Source: Candidatus Harrisonbacteria bacterium RIFCSPLOWO2_01_FULL_44_18 (GTDB taxonomy: Bacteria; Patescibacteriota; Minisyncoccia; UBA6257; WO2-44-18). From it: 60,649 nt of DNA. Shown here one piece after another: positions 28,812-38,401 of the stretch. Location of the stretch: contig MHJJ01000002.1 in the NCBI GenBank assembly GCA_001817915.1, forward strand, positions 207 to 60,855, read 5' to 3'. Every line of letters begins with the position of its first letter. Positions within the stretch are counted from its first letter, which is position 1. The position numbers were made by a program, and so were the translations under genes. The notes below the pieces were generated by a model, which was given only the letters and a program-made list of their open reading frames with translations, searched no databases and was not told the origin of the DNA.

Positions 28812-30197
28812 CTAAACAATAACGTACGCTTCGGTTCCGCCGACGCTTTCCAGAAAGTAGGGCTGGTGATTCCAATAACCGCCGAGTTTTTCAATTTTTT
28901 CAAGAGAAACCGGCAGCAAATCAAAAACATCAATACCATTCTGAATCTTGTGCCGCTGGCCCTTGTTTTTTCCCGATCTCAGCGTCGGCCCATTATTTCC
29001 CAGCACCACTCGTTCAATTCCTACCGCGCGAGCGTATCCTTTTAAAAATTCAAATAACGCTTTCCTAATTTCGCGTTTCAAAGATCGGTTTCGATAGCTC
29101 GAATGAATTTCAACGGAATCAATCATCAAAACGGGTTTTTGATTGTCTAAAAATACAAAAAGATAACAATGGCCGACGTGATATTCTTGTCCGTCTTTTT
29201 TTTCGATGATTTTTACCACTTGGATACCTTTGTCAACCAGATAATCTAAAACGCCGGCGGGACGCCGCTTCCCGGGCACTCCCGGAAGCCGCACGGCGGG
29301 ATAAACGTCTTTTTCGCCGATGGATAAACAATTCTCGAGAAAATTACCTAAAAAAAGTGACTGAAAATCATTGCGATCCCAGAGCTCAATTCTAAAATTT
29401 CTAACTCCAAAAACGAAAAATTCTTTTACCATTGATTGAATAAGATATAGCCGATCCATGAAACCGCGCGCCACTTTAATTTTTTTTCCACTTCCGGGCT
29501 TTCTCGTCAAATATTCTATGCCCTTAAAGAGCGTTGGGAAAAGTTCTTCAAGCAAAACTTCTGATAATTGCCCCCTCATAACTTCCGCCTTCTTTTTCCT
29601 GAGGGCCATACAATCTTTCAAAATACTTGGCCGCAAAGGATGACTTTTATCAAGGGCGTGTTCCAGCAAAAGTAATTCTTCATCTAATTGCTGCCACCGA
29701 GAAGAGGGGTTGGTTTTTATTTTAATACTGGCATTAACCGGCGAATAATTTACCCATTGTTCCCAATTAAGACCAAGCGAAGAGAACGTTTTCGTCAGCA
29801 ACAAATTATGAACGGCTATCTGCCGAGATAAAACATCGCCGTCAAACAAACGGAAATTGATAAGACCGTCGGAAAACCAATGCGGATTTTTATCCCTGAC
29901 AACTTGCGTATCAAAATAGCGGAAGTAAATAAACACAAAAAGCTCCTGAATTTCCAGCGGTTCGGTTTTTAAGAGTTTAAAATGTTCGCAAAGCTTTGCG
30001 ATAAAAGAAAACTCTTCATCGCTCGTCCCCGCTTTTCTTAAAAGCTTTATAAGCTCCTCGAAGATGCTCGTGTATTCTCTCATTCTTTCTCTAATCGATG
30101 TCAAACGCCATTCTCGCCATTTTCTCGGCTTATTTCCGCATCTGAAGACAATTTCCTCGGCAAACGGATCAAGGCATTTTGGCGGCATTCCTGTCAT
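28812..30197 (-). CDS. hypothetical protein, possible C-terminal GNAT-like fold
   Basis: Long ORF with strong SD (GGAGGAG) before MTGMPPK; C-terminal strand/helix pattern only weakly suggestive. Confidence 0.55.
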   Translation of the reverse strand: MTGMPPKCLDPFAEEIVFRCGNKPRKWREWRLTSIRERMREYTSIFEELIKLLRKAGTSDEEFSFIAKLCEHFKLLKTEPLEIQELFVFIYFRYFDTQVVRDKNPHWFSDGLINFRLFDGDVLSRQIAVHNLLLTKTFSSLGLNWEQWVNYSPVNASIKIKTNPSSRWQQLDEELLLLEHALDKSHPLRPSILKDCMALRKKKAEVMRGQLSEVLLEELFPTLFKGIEYLTRKPGSGKKIKVARGFMDRLYLIQSMVKEFFVFGVRNFRIELWDRNDFQSLFLGNFLENCLSIGEKDVYPAVRLPGVPGKRRPAGVLDYLVDKGIQVVKIIEKKDGQEYHVGHCYLFVFLDNQKPVLMIDSVEIHSSYRNRSLKREIRKALFEFLKGYARAVGIERVVLGNNGPTLRSGKNKGQRHKIQNGIDVFDLLPVSLEKIEKLGGYWNHQPYFLESVGGTEAYVIV

Positions 30198-30331
30198 TGG
30201 CTTCTCCTCCAATCGCGTATTCTGTTGTCAACTTGAACTGCCAATAGAATAACAAAAATAAAAGCCGTCCGTCAACCGACTGTACTGGACGGGTACATCG
30301 GTGACACTTTTACGGAGTTTATTGCTGGGCG

Positions 30332-30943
30332 TCACTGACGTATCTCACTCAATTTATTTTCAATAATCGGCTTTAATCTTTTCAGCGCCTTCAGGCGATG
30401 ATTCGCTAAATCATGTTCTTCGTTAGTTAAATCTTTAAACAACTTCCCAAATCGCGGAATAAACAACAAAGATCGGAAAGGATACCCAGGCCGCACTTCT
30501 TTCGGCCGCTCTTCAACGATATAACCGCTTAATGACTCTGATTCAGTGACGCATTCAACGCCGTCAAAAAACGCGACAACGGTACGCAAACGAGCAGACC
30601 TTCGCGCCCTTGGCACATCTTTTATTTTTGCCAAAATATGATCCACTATTCCCCAATCGGTCATTTCTCTGCCTATCCAGCGCCGACTTCTGACTCCGGG
30701 TTCTCCACCAAGAGCGTCGATTTCCAATCCGCCATCGTCCGCGAGCGTCGGAATGCCGCAAACTGCATAATACCCCTTGGCTTTTAATATCGCGTTTTCT
30801 TCAAATGTTTTCCCGGTTTCCTCAATCGAGGGCGCGTCGGGAAAATCAGTTAAAAACCGGCAAGAAATTCTGAAGTCTTTCAAAAAATCGCTCATCTCCT
30901 TGGCCTTCCCCGGATTAGTTGTGGCAATAAGCAATTGCTTCAT
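30332..30943 (-). CDS. rdgB: XTP/dITP diphosphatase (Ham1/RdgB)
   Basis: LLIATTNPGKAKEM, FEENAILKAKGYY, LADDGGLEIDALGGEPGVRSRRW. Confidence 0.88.
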   Translation of the reverse strand: MKQLLIATTNPGKAKEMSDFLKDFRISCRFLTDFPDAPSIEETGKTFEENAILKAKGYYAVCGIPTLADDGGLEIDALGGEPGVRSRRWIGREMTDWGIVDHILAKIKDVPRARRSARLRTVVAFFDGVECVTESESLSGYIVEERPKEVRPGYPFRSLLFIPRFGKLFKDLTNEEHDLANHRLKALKRLKPIIENKLSEIRQ

Positions 30944-32409
30944 TGCGAATTCAAAATATCTATATCTTGCTGGAATTTCCGCGCTTGCTCCGCGACTCGA
31001 TAGCCGTATCGGCCGAAACTAATATGGGAACGCCATTTGCTTCCGGCGTAATACTTAGCCGCGGCGCATTTCTCAATATCAAACTGCTTATCGTAGGCGC
31101 CGTTACAACCGCGAAGCGAATCTTTAAGATATAACGCCGTCGCCACGAAAGCATCGCCGTTATTCCAGGGATTCGGCGGATTACTGCCGTTGATTTCAGA
31201 AATTTTTTCGCCGTATAAAACCCAGGTGGATGGAATAAATTGAGCCGAACCCATGGCGCCGCCGAAATATCCGTCGCGATTCGGGCAAGAAACCATTACC
31301 GGTTCCGGCGGAGCTTTTCCGGCGGCTTTCAGGTCGGAAAGAAGGGCTAAAAATTTTGGGAGGTCGCGCGTCGGATGCATTGCTTTTTCGTAACTGCAAC
31401 GGCCGACATTTTGGCCGAGCGCCGATTCCCTGTCTAAAACCGCGAGTATCAAAGCCGCTCGCGCGCCCGTCGCCTGTTCGGCGAATTTCGCCAATTTGTA
31501 CGCCTCTTCAAAAGTCAATTCGCCGCCGCCTAATAAGTCAAAAATCCTGCCCCTGATTTGGGCGGCTGTTTTTTTGGTTTCCTTTAAAAGCTCTTGGTAT
31601 GCCGATTCTTTTCCCTTGGTAACGGTTAATAAATTATTTTTTTCTCCCTTAACATCTTTAGCCGCCACTTTCTGAGAAGCTTGATAGGCCTTTAACGCCG
31701 CGGCGTCGGTTCTTTTTAAACTCAACGTTTCTTTTTCTTCAAGTAAATCATTTTTCAAATCAATTATCTTTTTTAAAGTTATCGTTAAATTGCTTTGCAA
31801 TTCGATTAAATTAGTGATGTCGCCGAAAAAATCCGATAATTTCGGGTTTTTTAAAAGTAGCGCGACCAAGCTGATGTTTTCGTTTTCGTAAACTTTTTGC
31901 AGCGACCCGGCTAGCGCTCCCTTATTTAAATCGATGTCGGACTCAGTTGTTTTAATTTGATTTTCGTTTTCATCAATCTCCTGATCCAATCTTTTCAAAG
32001 AAAGTTCGGTGGCTTTAATCTGTAAATCCAATTTCGCGATTTTAGCGTTTAATTTATCAATTTCTTTTTGTAAGGTAGTGCCTTCTTTTTTATAGCTTTG
32101 AATGGTACCCTCATATTCCGCGATTTGATTTTCCATTTGGGCTAACTGCTGCTCCAAATCCAGTCTTGCTTCCTCGCCGCCTTGAGCGGCAAAAGATTGG
32201 CTGTATTGATTGCGATAAACCGGCGCTACCGCCGATCCGAAAATCAAATAAGAAAAAACGCCTAACAGAAATAGGGCTTTAAGCGCGGTCTGAAGAGGTA
32301 CTCTTACAATCTTTGATCGCCGAAGAAAAATCCGTTTCGCGGGCAAAGAAAAAGGGTTAAGCTTTGAAGTTTTGATATCTAATATAACCTTGGGCCTTGG
32401 TCTTATCAT
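30940..32409 (-). CDS. coiled-coil exported protein with C-terminal lytic-transglycosylase-like domain
   Basis: Long coiled coil then GGAMGSAQFIPSTWVLYGEKI (SLT_2/MltB-like). Confidence 0.78.
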   Translation of the reverse strand: MIRPRPKVILDIKTSKLNPFSLPAKRIFLRRSKIVRVPLQTALKALFLLGVFSYLIFGSAVAPVYRNQYSQSFAAQGGEEARLDLEQQLAQMENQIAEYEGTIQSYKKEGTTLQKEIDKLNAKIAKLDLQIKATELSLKRLDQEIDENENQIKTTESDIDLNKGALAGSLQKVYENENISLVALLLKNPKLSDFFGDITNLIELQSNLTITLKKIIDLKNDLLEEKETLSLKRTDAAALKAYQASQKVAAKDVKGEKNNLLTVTKGKESAYQELLKETKKTAAQIRGRIFDLLGGGELTFEEAYKLAKFAEQATGARAALILAVLDRESALGQNVGRCSYEKAMHPTRDLPKFLALLSDLKAAGKAPPEPVMVSCPNRDGYFGGAMGSAQFIPSTWVLYGEKISEINGSNPPNPWNNGDAFVATALYLKDSLRGCNGAYDKQFDIEKCAAAKYYAGSKWRSHISFGRYGYRVAEQARKFQQDIDILNSQ

Positions 32410-32442
32410 CTTTACAATGATATCACAAAGACAACAAGAGGC

Positions 32443-33144
32443 TCATTTTTTGCTTTCAGTTGGCGCGGCTTGAGCTTCTCCAGTTTTTTCTTCAGTCTTG
32501 GCGGCCCGCGCGGCCTTTTTCTCTTCAGTTTCAACTTTTACCTCTTCAACGGCTGGCTTTTGGGCCAGGGCCTCTTCTTGTTCTTGGCTTAGGGGCGGTT
32601 TGACAATAGCGACAACGTTTTCCAGATCTACCAAAATTTTAACCTCCGGAGGAATATCCAAATCTTTTATGGCGATGCCCCGATCTAATTCAGAAAGCCG
32701 CCCCAAGTCTACCCTAATCGAATGAGGAATTTTATCGGGCAAGGCCTCGACGTCAACTGCCTGAATCGTCTTTACTAAAATGCCGCTTTTATTTTTAACT
32801 GCCGGCGCTTCGCCAAAAAATTCCAGCGGCACGCTGATTTTGATCCGTTCGTCCAATCTGACTTGATAAAAATCAATGCTGGCGATTTGATCGGTTACCG
32901 GATCATTCTGAACATTGTAAATCAAAACCGGCCGCTTCTCTTTGCTAGTCGCGGAATCAATAACAAGATCAACCATCGTATTTTCTCCGGCTTGCTTAAA
33001 AATCTTATTGAAATCTTTGACGGCGACGCTTAAATGCAAATTCTCAATACCCCGGCCGTAAAGTTCGGCGGGGACCAACCCGCTCTTGCGCAGTTCCTCC
33101 ACTTTCCTGCCAAAGACTTCTCTTTTTTGAACAGATAATTCCAT
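32443..33144 (-). CDS. rplY: 50S ribosomal protein L25/CTC
   Basis: KREVFGRKVEELRKSGLVPAELYGRG; start MELSVQ. Confidence 0.9.
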   Translation of the reverse strand: MELSVQKREVFGRKVEELRKSGLVPAELYGRGIENLHLSVAVKDFNKIFKQAGENTMVDLVIDSATSKEKRPVLIYNVQNDPVTDQIASIDFYQVRLDERIKISVPLEFFGEAPAVKNKSGILVKTIQAVDVEALPDKIPHSIRVDLGRLSELDRGIAIKDLDIPPEVKILVDLENVVAIVKPPLSQEQEEALAQKPAVEEVKVETEEKKAARAAKTEEKTGEAQAAPTESKK

Positions 33145-33217
33145 AGCTTGTATTCCCACCAATATGGCTAATCCAGCACTAATATACAAATTCGTATATT
33201 CACGCTTGATCCGTATA

Positions 33218-34162
33218 TTAGTGAAGTTTATTAAATAGTTTCAACCTATTGTATACCACTTTTTGCACTTCTTCAACCCCTGGCTTCATAAGTTTATACG
33301 GCGCAATCTCTTCGGGATCTTTTCGCAAACCTTGTTCCAACCCCTTGCGCCAAGCAAGCCGCAGTTCAGTGCTGATATGAATTATAGAAATGCCCGCCTC
33401 TATGGCCGCCAAAAAATCGGAATCGGTGTTGCCGGAACCGCCATGGAGAACCAGCGGGATTTTTACCGCTCGCTTTATGGCGCGAACGCGCTCTATATCA
33501 AGCGGGGGTTCAATGGGTGCAAACCCCGTTAGAGGCAAGCCGCCCCCAGCGGCTGCCGCCCTTCCTCCGAAAGAGGAAGGGCGGGCCTCTAACGGGACGA
33601 ACATCCCATGAATATTGCCAACTGCCGGAGCCAAAAGATCCACTCCCGTTTCTTGTACAAATCGCTTGGCATCTTCCGGTTTTGTTAAATCTTCCGGCTT
33701 GATCGCCGCGCCCTTTGGGATTTCTTTTAAAATTTTTGACGAACTGCCAATATATCCCAATTCGCCCTCAATCAAAACATCAGGGTTTATTTTTTTGGCT
33801 ATTTCAACCGCTTTTTTAGTTTGCTTGATATTTTCTTCAAAAGGCAGCGCGCCGCCATCAAATAAAATCGCGTCGTAGCCGGCTTTGGCCGCTTCTTCTA
33901 CTTTTTCCAAAGAATGAGTGTGGTCGGCGTTTAAAAAAATCGGATAGTCGTATTCCTCGCGCAAACTTTTTATTAAGGCGGCCGCCTGTCGTACGCCGAT
34001 AAATTCCCGCTCGCCCTCGGAAGTGCCAATTATAACTGGAGTATTAACATCTCGACTTGCCTGAAAAATTGCTTTGAGCATTGACAGTTCGGAGATATTA
34101 AAATGTCCCAGCGCTATACCGTTTTTCTCAGCGGCGGCGATTAATTGTTTTAAACTTTGCAT
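33218..34162 (-). CDS. fba: class II fructose-bisphosphate aldolase
   Basis: LNADHTHSLE, IEGELGYIG, AVGNIHGMF, LVLHGGSGN. Confidence 0.92.
   Translation of the reverse strand: MQSLKQLIAAAEKNGIALGHFNISELSMLKAIFQASRDVNTPVIIGTSEGEREFIGVRQAAALIKSLREEYDYPIFLNADHTHSLEKVEEAAKAGYDAILFDGGALPFEENIKQTKKAVEIAKKINPDVLIEGELGYIGSSSKILKEIPKGAAIKPEDLTKPEDAKRFVQETGVDLLAPAVGNIHGMFVPLEARPSSFGGRAAAAGGGLPLTGFAPIEPPLDIERVRAIKRAVKIPLVLHGGSGNTDSDFLAAIEAGISIIHISTELRLAWRKGLEQGLRKDPEEIAPYKLMKPGVEEVQKVVYNRLKLFNKLH
33525..33596. repeat. palindromic repeat embedded in frame in the aldolase gene
   Basis: CCCGTTAGAGGC...CCCTTCCTC-CGAAA-GAGGAAGGG...GCCTCTAACGGG. Confidence 0.85.
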
Positions 34163-34194
34163 AGATTTTACGTATGGCGGCTTAAATATAATAC

Positions 34195-34288
34195 CAATAT
34201 ACGAATTGCGCTAATGATACGAATGAATACTAATCTTTTTATTGATTATTCGTATTATTAGTATCATTCGCATGTCATTCGTATATTG
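34195..34288. repeat. intergenic nested palindromic element
   Basis: CCAATATACGAAT ... CTAATGATACGAATGAATACTAAT / ATTAGTATCATTCG ... ATTCGTATATTGG. Confidence 0.8.
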
Positions 34289-34299
34289 GCATCGCGATA

Positions 34300-35571
34300 T
34301 TAAATTTCAAACCATCCTTTTAAAATATACTCCTTGCTCATTTCTTCCAATTTTTGCGCGCCGAAATACTCGGCGAAAATCTTATTCCAAAGCGCCTCTT
34401 GATGGTGATATAAATACTTAATTAGTTCCCGACGCTTAACCAATGCCATAATCGTATCAACAAGATTGAAACTCACCAAAACCCCCACGCCAGTTTCAGT
34501 CGGGAAATAATCTCCAACCCAGCCAAGACCCTGCCAGAATTCCATCCCGTCATGAAGAATATGGTCAGTCCGGCCAACCTTTACTATGTCATCCTCGGCT
34601 CTTTGCCAATGGAGCGCTTCGGGATTAATACGCGGTTCAAATAATCGCCAATCGTGTTCGTCATCTTTGGCTAGATATCTTTGAACAATTAAAAATCTTG
34701 GACGCTTCGCCTCTAGAGATTGTTCCGGCAATCTATTTTCAACCACATCGCCTCGCAAAAGCGAGATAACATTTTTGGCAAAACCATGTTCATCGTTTTT
34801 ATAACCGGCAAAAAGTCCAGAATAATAATTCACTTCATTTAAATAATGGAAGAGCAGACTCAATAACCTTAGTGTTTCTCCGGATATGCCCAAAAATATC
34901 GGAATCACAAAAATGACGCCTAATTCTTTAAGATGGCTGACATTGTGATATTTTTTAGCAACGAATTTTTCTGCCGCCTTGGCCCATTTGGGACGCAGCA
35001 CTCGCAACTCTATTTTGCGCTCCTCAAAGTCTTCCGGATGCAAAGTTTCGTATTGTTTGAAAAAAACTTTATTTTGCCACTCCGAATCCTCTAAAAATCT
35101 GATTGCGCTGTAAACTTCCAAAATATCTTCTTTTCCCAGCATTTCTTCGACATATTTATATCCTAAGGCGGCTAAGATTTTTTTGGGCGGTTCGGCAATT
35201 AAAAATTGTTTTGCTTTCTCCAGCTTCAAAAAGTATCCTTTGAATGGCGGATGAACTTTTTTAACGAAATCAACCAAAAATTTAGACGTTTCGGGGATAC
35301 GCATAGAAACAAGGTTTATGTGTTCAAAAATCTTAAGATCATCCGCCTCTACTTTGCTAATTAAGGCGTCGTAAACCTCTTGCGCCCGCGCATGGCGCGC
35401 CAAACCCAAAACATCCAGCTTTTCGGCAACTATTTTCTCATTCTCATCCATAATCCTCCGCAGTACGCCAATTTTACCAGTTGCTTTTTCCAGCCTGGCT
35501 TCCAATTCGGCAATCCGTTTCTTATCTATCCTCAAAATTTTCGCGATTTTTTCGTGATAACTATTCATCAA
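34300..35571 (-). CDS. conserved-looking hypothetical protein of unknown function (423 aa)
   Basis: Long ORF between FBA and PfkB kinase genes. Confidence 0.6.
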   Translation of the reverse strand: MMNSYHEKIAKILRIDKKRIAELEARLEKATGKIGVLRRIMDENEKIVAEKLDVLGLARHARAQEVYDALISKVEADDLKIFEHINLVSMRIPETSKFLVDFVKKVHPPFKGYFLKLEKAKQFLIAEPPKKILAALGYKYVEEMLGKEDILEVYSAIRFLEDSEWQNKVFFKQYETLHPEDFEERKIELRVLRPKWAKAAEKFVAKKYHNVSHLKELGVIFVIPIFLGISGETLRLLSLLFHYLNEVNYYSGLFAGYKNDEHGFAKNVISLLRGDVVENRLPEQSLEAKRPRFLIVQRYLAKDDEHDWRLFEPRINPEALHWQRAEDDIVKVGRTDHILHDGMEFWQGLGWVGDYFPTETGVGVLVSFNLVDTIMALVKRRELIKYLYHHQEALWNKIFAEYFGAQKLEEMSKEYILKGWFEI

Positions 35572-36586
35572 GCGATTTAACTTCTATCTTAAACTCCTGC
35601 CACCTAGGATCCTGCTCAAATTGCTCACGCGTCAGAGTTCCTTCGGTCGCGCCGATATGCTCAACTACTGAAGTGGCGTTCGCGCTCGCCAACCGAATAG
35701 CATATTTGATGTCGTCAGTTCTCGGTTCTAAGTTCTTAGTTCTAAGTTGGCAGCGAAGCAGGCCGGCCACAAAACCGCTGCCAAACGCGTCGCCGGCGCC
35801 GGTGCGGTCAACAAGTTGTTTTTCCGGAAAAATTCCGGCTTTATACAAATTTTCCCCATCCGAAACCGTAACGCCCCTTGGCCCATCAGTAACAGCAATT
35901 ATTCCCGGCGTCATTTCATCTAATTTTTTAAAAACCTCTTTCTCTTTTTCGAAAGAAATACCGATTAACTCTGCCGCCTCACCAGCATTTAAAACTAAAA
36001 TGGCCAAATCTTTAAGCGACTTAAGAACTTCTTGCCGTTTGTGTTTGATGTGATGGCCGCTCGGATTGAAAGCAACTTTAATGCTATTTTTTTTAGCAAA
36101 TCGCAGTAAATCAAGATACATAGAATCCGACTCGCCCGAAAGCGATAAATACCACCACCGACTTCTTAACTTTTTAAGATTGACGTCCTCTAAAGAAAAA
36201 GTGTCCGAGGCGCCGTGATGGCTCAAAATAGTTCTTTCGCCATTTTTTAAGAGCAGCGCGGAATATGCCGTCGGCCCATCCTTTGATTCACTTATTAATT
36301 TCGTGTTAACCCGTTCACGCTTTAAACGCGCCAAAAAATCTTTCCCGGGCAAATCATCGCCAATTTTGGCGACGCAAGCAGTTTTAAAACCCTGACGAGA
36401 AAAAGTAACGCTGGCATTCGCCGCATTGCCGCCAATCGTAAAATAAACTTCATCAACGCCCACTTTTTCGCCAAACGGCAAAACAATCGCCTTTTTCAAA
36501 GGCGTCTCCGGCCAATCAATAATTTTATAATCGGCTTTTAGAAAATTGTCCCGCGTCGCCGAACCAATAGCAATTACATCAGGCAT
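35561..36586 (-). CDS. PfkB-family carbohydrate kinase
   Basis: GGNAANASVTFSRQG, DRTGAGDAFGSGFVAGLL. Confidence 0.9.
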   Translation of the reverse strand: MPDVIAIGSATRDNFLKADYKIIDWPETPLKKAIVLPFGEKVGVDEVYFTIGGNAANASVTFSRQGFKTACVAKIGDDLPGKDFLARLKRERVNTKLISESKDGPTAYSALLLKNGERTILSHHGASDTFSLEDVNLKKLRSRWWYLSLSGESDSMYLDLLRFAKKNSIKVAFNPSGHHIKHKRQEVLKSLKDLAILVLNAGEAAELIGISFEKEKEVFKKLDEMTPGIIAVTDGPRGVTVSDGENLYKAGIFPEKQLVDRTGAGDAFGSGFVAGLLRCQLRTKNLEPRTDDIKYAIRLASANATSVVEHIGATEGTLTREQFEQDPRWQEFKIEVKSLDE

Positions 36587-37579
36587 CTATTTTTTTCTGC
36601 TTAAAACTTTCTTAACCGCCGCCTTGATATCCTTTACTCCCATGCCGTATTTCTCAATAAGCTCGTCCGGCGAACCCGATTCTCCAAAAACATTTTGCAT
36701 GCCGATAAATTCCATCGGCGCAGGCAAATTTTTTGCCAACAACTCGGCGATAGCCCCGCCTAAACCGCCCATTATTTGATGCTCTTCAATAGTCACGACT
36801 GCTCCGCATTTTTTAACCACTTCCAAAATTTTCGCCTCATCTAGCGGCTTAACCGTGTGGCAATTCGCGATTATCGCGCCAATTCCCTCTTTCTCTAAAT
36901 CGCGAGCCGCCACTAACGCGTTGTGTAAAAGCGCGCCACAGCCGATTATCGCGACTTCCGGCTTTTGCGATTCCCATAATATCTGCGCCTTTCCCGGCGT
37001 ATATGGAGTTTCTTCAGTCGTGAAAACCGGCGTTTTTTCTCTGGCAAATCTAAGGTAAACCGGACCCCAGATTTTTGCCGCCGCCGCTGTGGCTTTTTTC
37101 GCTTCAATCGCGTCACAGGGCACAAAAACTTTCATATTAGCCATCACTCGCATAGTGGCAATATCTTCAATGGCCTGGTGCGTAGCGCCGTCCGGACCAA
37201 CGGAAATACCGGCGTGATGCCCCGCGATTTTAACATTAGAATCATTATAGGAAATTGTCGTTCGTATCTGCTCCCAGTTGCGGCCGGGAGAAAATGTCGC
37301 GTATGAAGAAACAAAAGGAATTTTCCCTGAAATGCCAAGGCCCGCCGCGATAGCCGCCATATTCTGCTCCGCCACGCCAATCTCAAAAAATCTTTCCGGA
37401 AACTTTTCGGCAAATTTATGAGAACGAGTTGACTCGGTTAAATCGGCGCACAAGACCACTACGTTAGGATCTTCCGCGCCGGCAATAACTAAACCATCTC
37501 CGTACCCGTCACGGGTCGGTTTTTGCTCAACGTCCTTATCGAATAATTTAGGGTTTAATTTGGCTTCCGGATTCAGCAT
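36587..37579 (-). CDS. transketolase C-terminal subunit
   Basis: FFEIGVAEQNMAAIAAGL, TRDGYGDGL. Confidence 0.93.
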   Translation of the reverse strand: MLNPEAKLNPKLFDKDVEQKPTRDGYGDGLVIAGAEDPNVVVLCADLTESTRSHKFAEKFPERFFEIGVAEQNMAAIAAGLGISGKIPFVSSYATFSPGRNWEQIRTTISYNDSNVKIAGHHAGISVGPDGATHQAIEDIATMRVMANMKVFVPCDAIEAKKATAAAAKIWGPVYLRFAREKTPVFTTEETPYTPGKAQILWESQKPEVAIIGCGALLHNALVAARDLEKEGIGAIIANCHTVKPLDEAKILEVVKKCGAVVTIEEHQIMGGLGGAIAELLAKNLPAPMEFIGMQNVFGESGSPDELIEKYGMGVKDIKAAVKKVLSRKK

Positions 37580-37682
37580 CGCTTCGCTCTATCAACGAAT
37601 TACGAATCTTGCGCGAATTTACGAATAAGCGAATTCGTTTATTCGATTATCCGTAACAAATTCGTTATTCGCTGATAAATTT

Positions 37683-37961
37683 TTATTCTTCTTTTTTCTC
37701 TTCCGTCATTGCTCCGGGGGCGCAAACATCGCAAGAACCGCCATGTCCGCCGCAATGCTTCCCGACTTTTAAACCGAGCGCTAAAACGCCGAGTATCAAT
37801 GAATCCCAAAACAAATGGGCAACCGGCAATCCCAAAAAAACGCCAGTTTGTCTAGTTGAAGCCACCCAAGCCGCGACCAAAGCCAAAGCCGACGCGGCCC
37901 AAAGCAAAAGCCCTAAAAGATTTCGGCAGCAGCATTTTAAATGCCATTTATAATGAACCAT
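37683..37961 (-). CDS. small membrane hypothetical protein
   Basis: Two hydrophobic segments. Confidence 0.5.
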   Translation of the reverse strand: MVHYKWHLKCCCRNLLGLLLWAASALALVAAWVASTRQTGVFLGLPVAHLFWDSLILGVLALGLKVGKHCGGHGGSCDVCAPGAMTEEKKEE

Positions 37962-37979
37962 ATTTTTTATATTTAAATA

Positions 37980-38366
37980 TCACGATAACGACCTTTGATT
38001 AATTTCTTCTTTTTTATCTCTCCGAATTACATACCAATGATACAAATAAAGCGGCAAACCGACAATTATAAAACCGAAGGATTCCGCGGCTTCACGCTGG
38101 CGATTAGAAATTCGCTGTTTTCTGTCAAATTCCTCAAGTTCTTCCTTAGTCGGTTCAATAAATTGTTGGACGACGCCATCAGGACCTTCCGCGGGCGCGA
38201 ATTTCGGCCGCGACGCGGGATATTGAATATAAACATCCGCTTGGGTAAAAATATAAACTTTCAAACCAAGCGTCACCAAACGCGCTATGCCAATAACAAC
38301 CAGCACCAGGCCAATCGCTGAAAAAAGATACAAATAAATTTTTCGAATTAACGGGTATCTGCTCAT
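37980..38366 (-). CDS. membrane protein of unknown function, two TM segments
   Basis: Hydrophobicity. Confidence 0.55.
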   Translation of the reverse strand: MSRYPLIRKIYLYLFSAIGLVLVVIGIARLVTLGLKVYIFTQADVYIQYPASRPKFAPAEGPDGVVQQFIEPTKEELEEFDRKQRISNRQREAAESFGFIIVGLPLYLYHWYVIRRDKKEEINQRSLS

Positions 38367-38401
38367 TAGTTTTTAGTTTTTAGTTTTTAGTTTTTAGTTT
38401 T

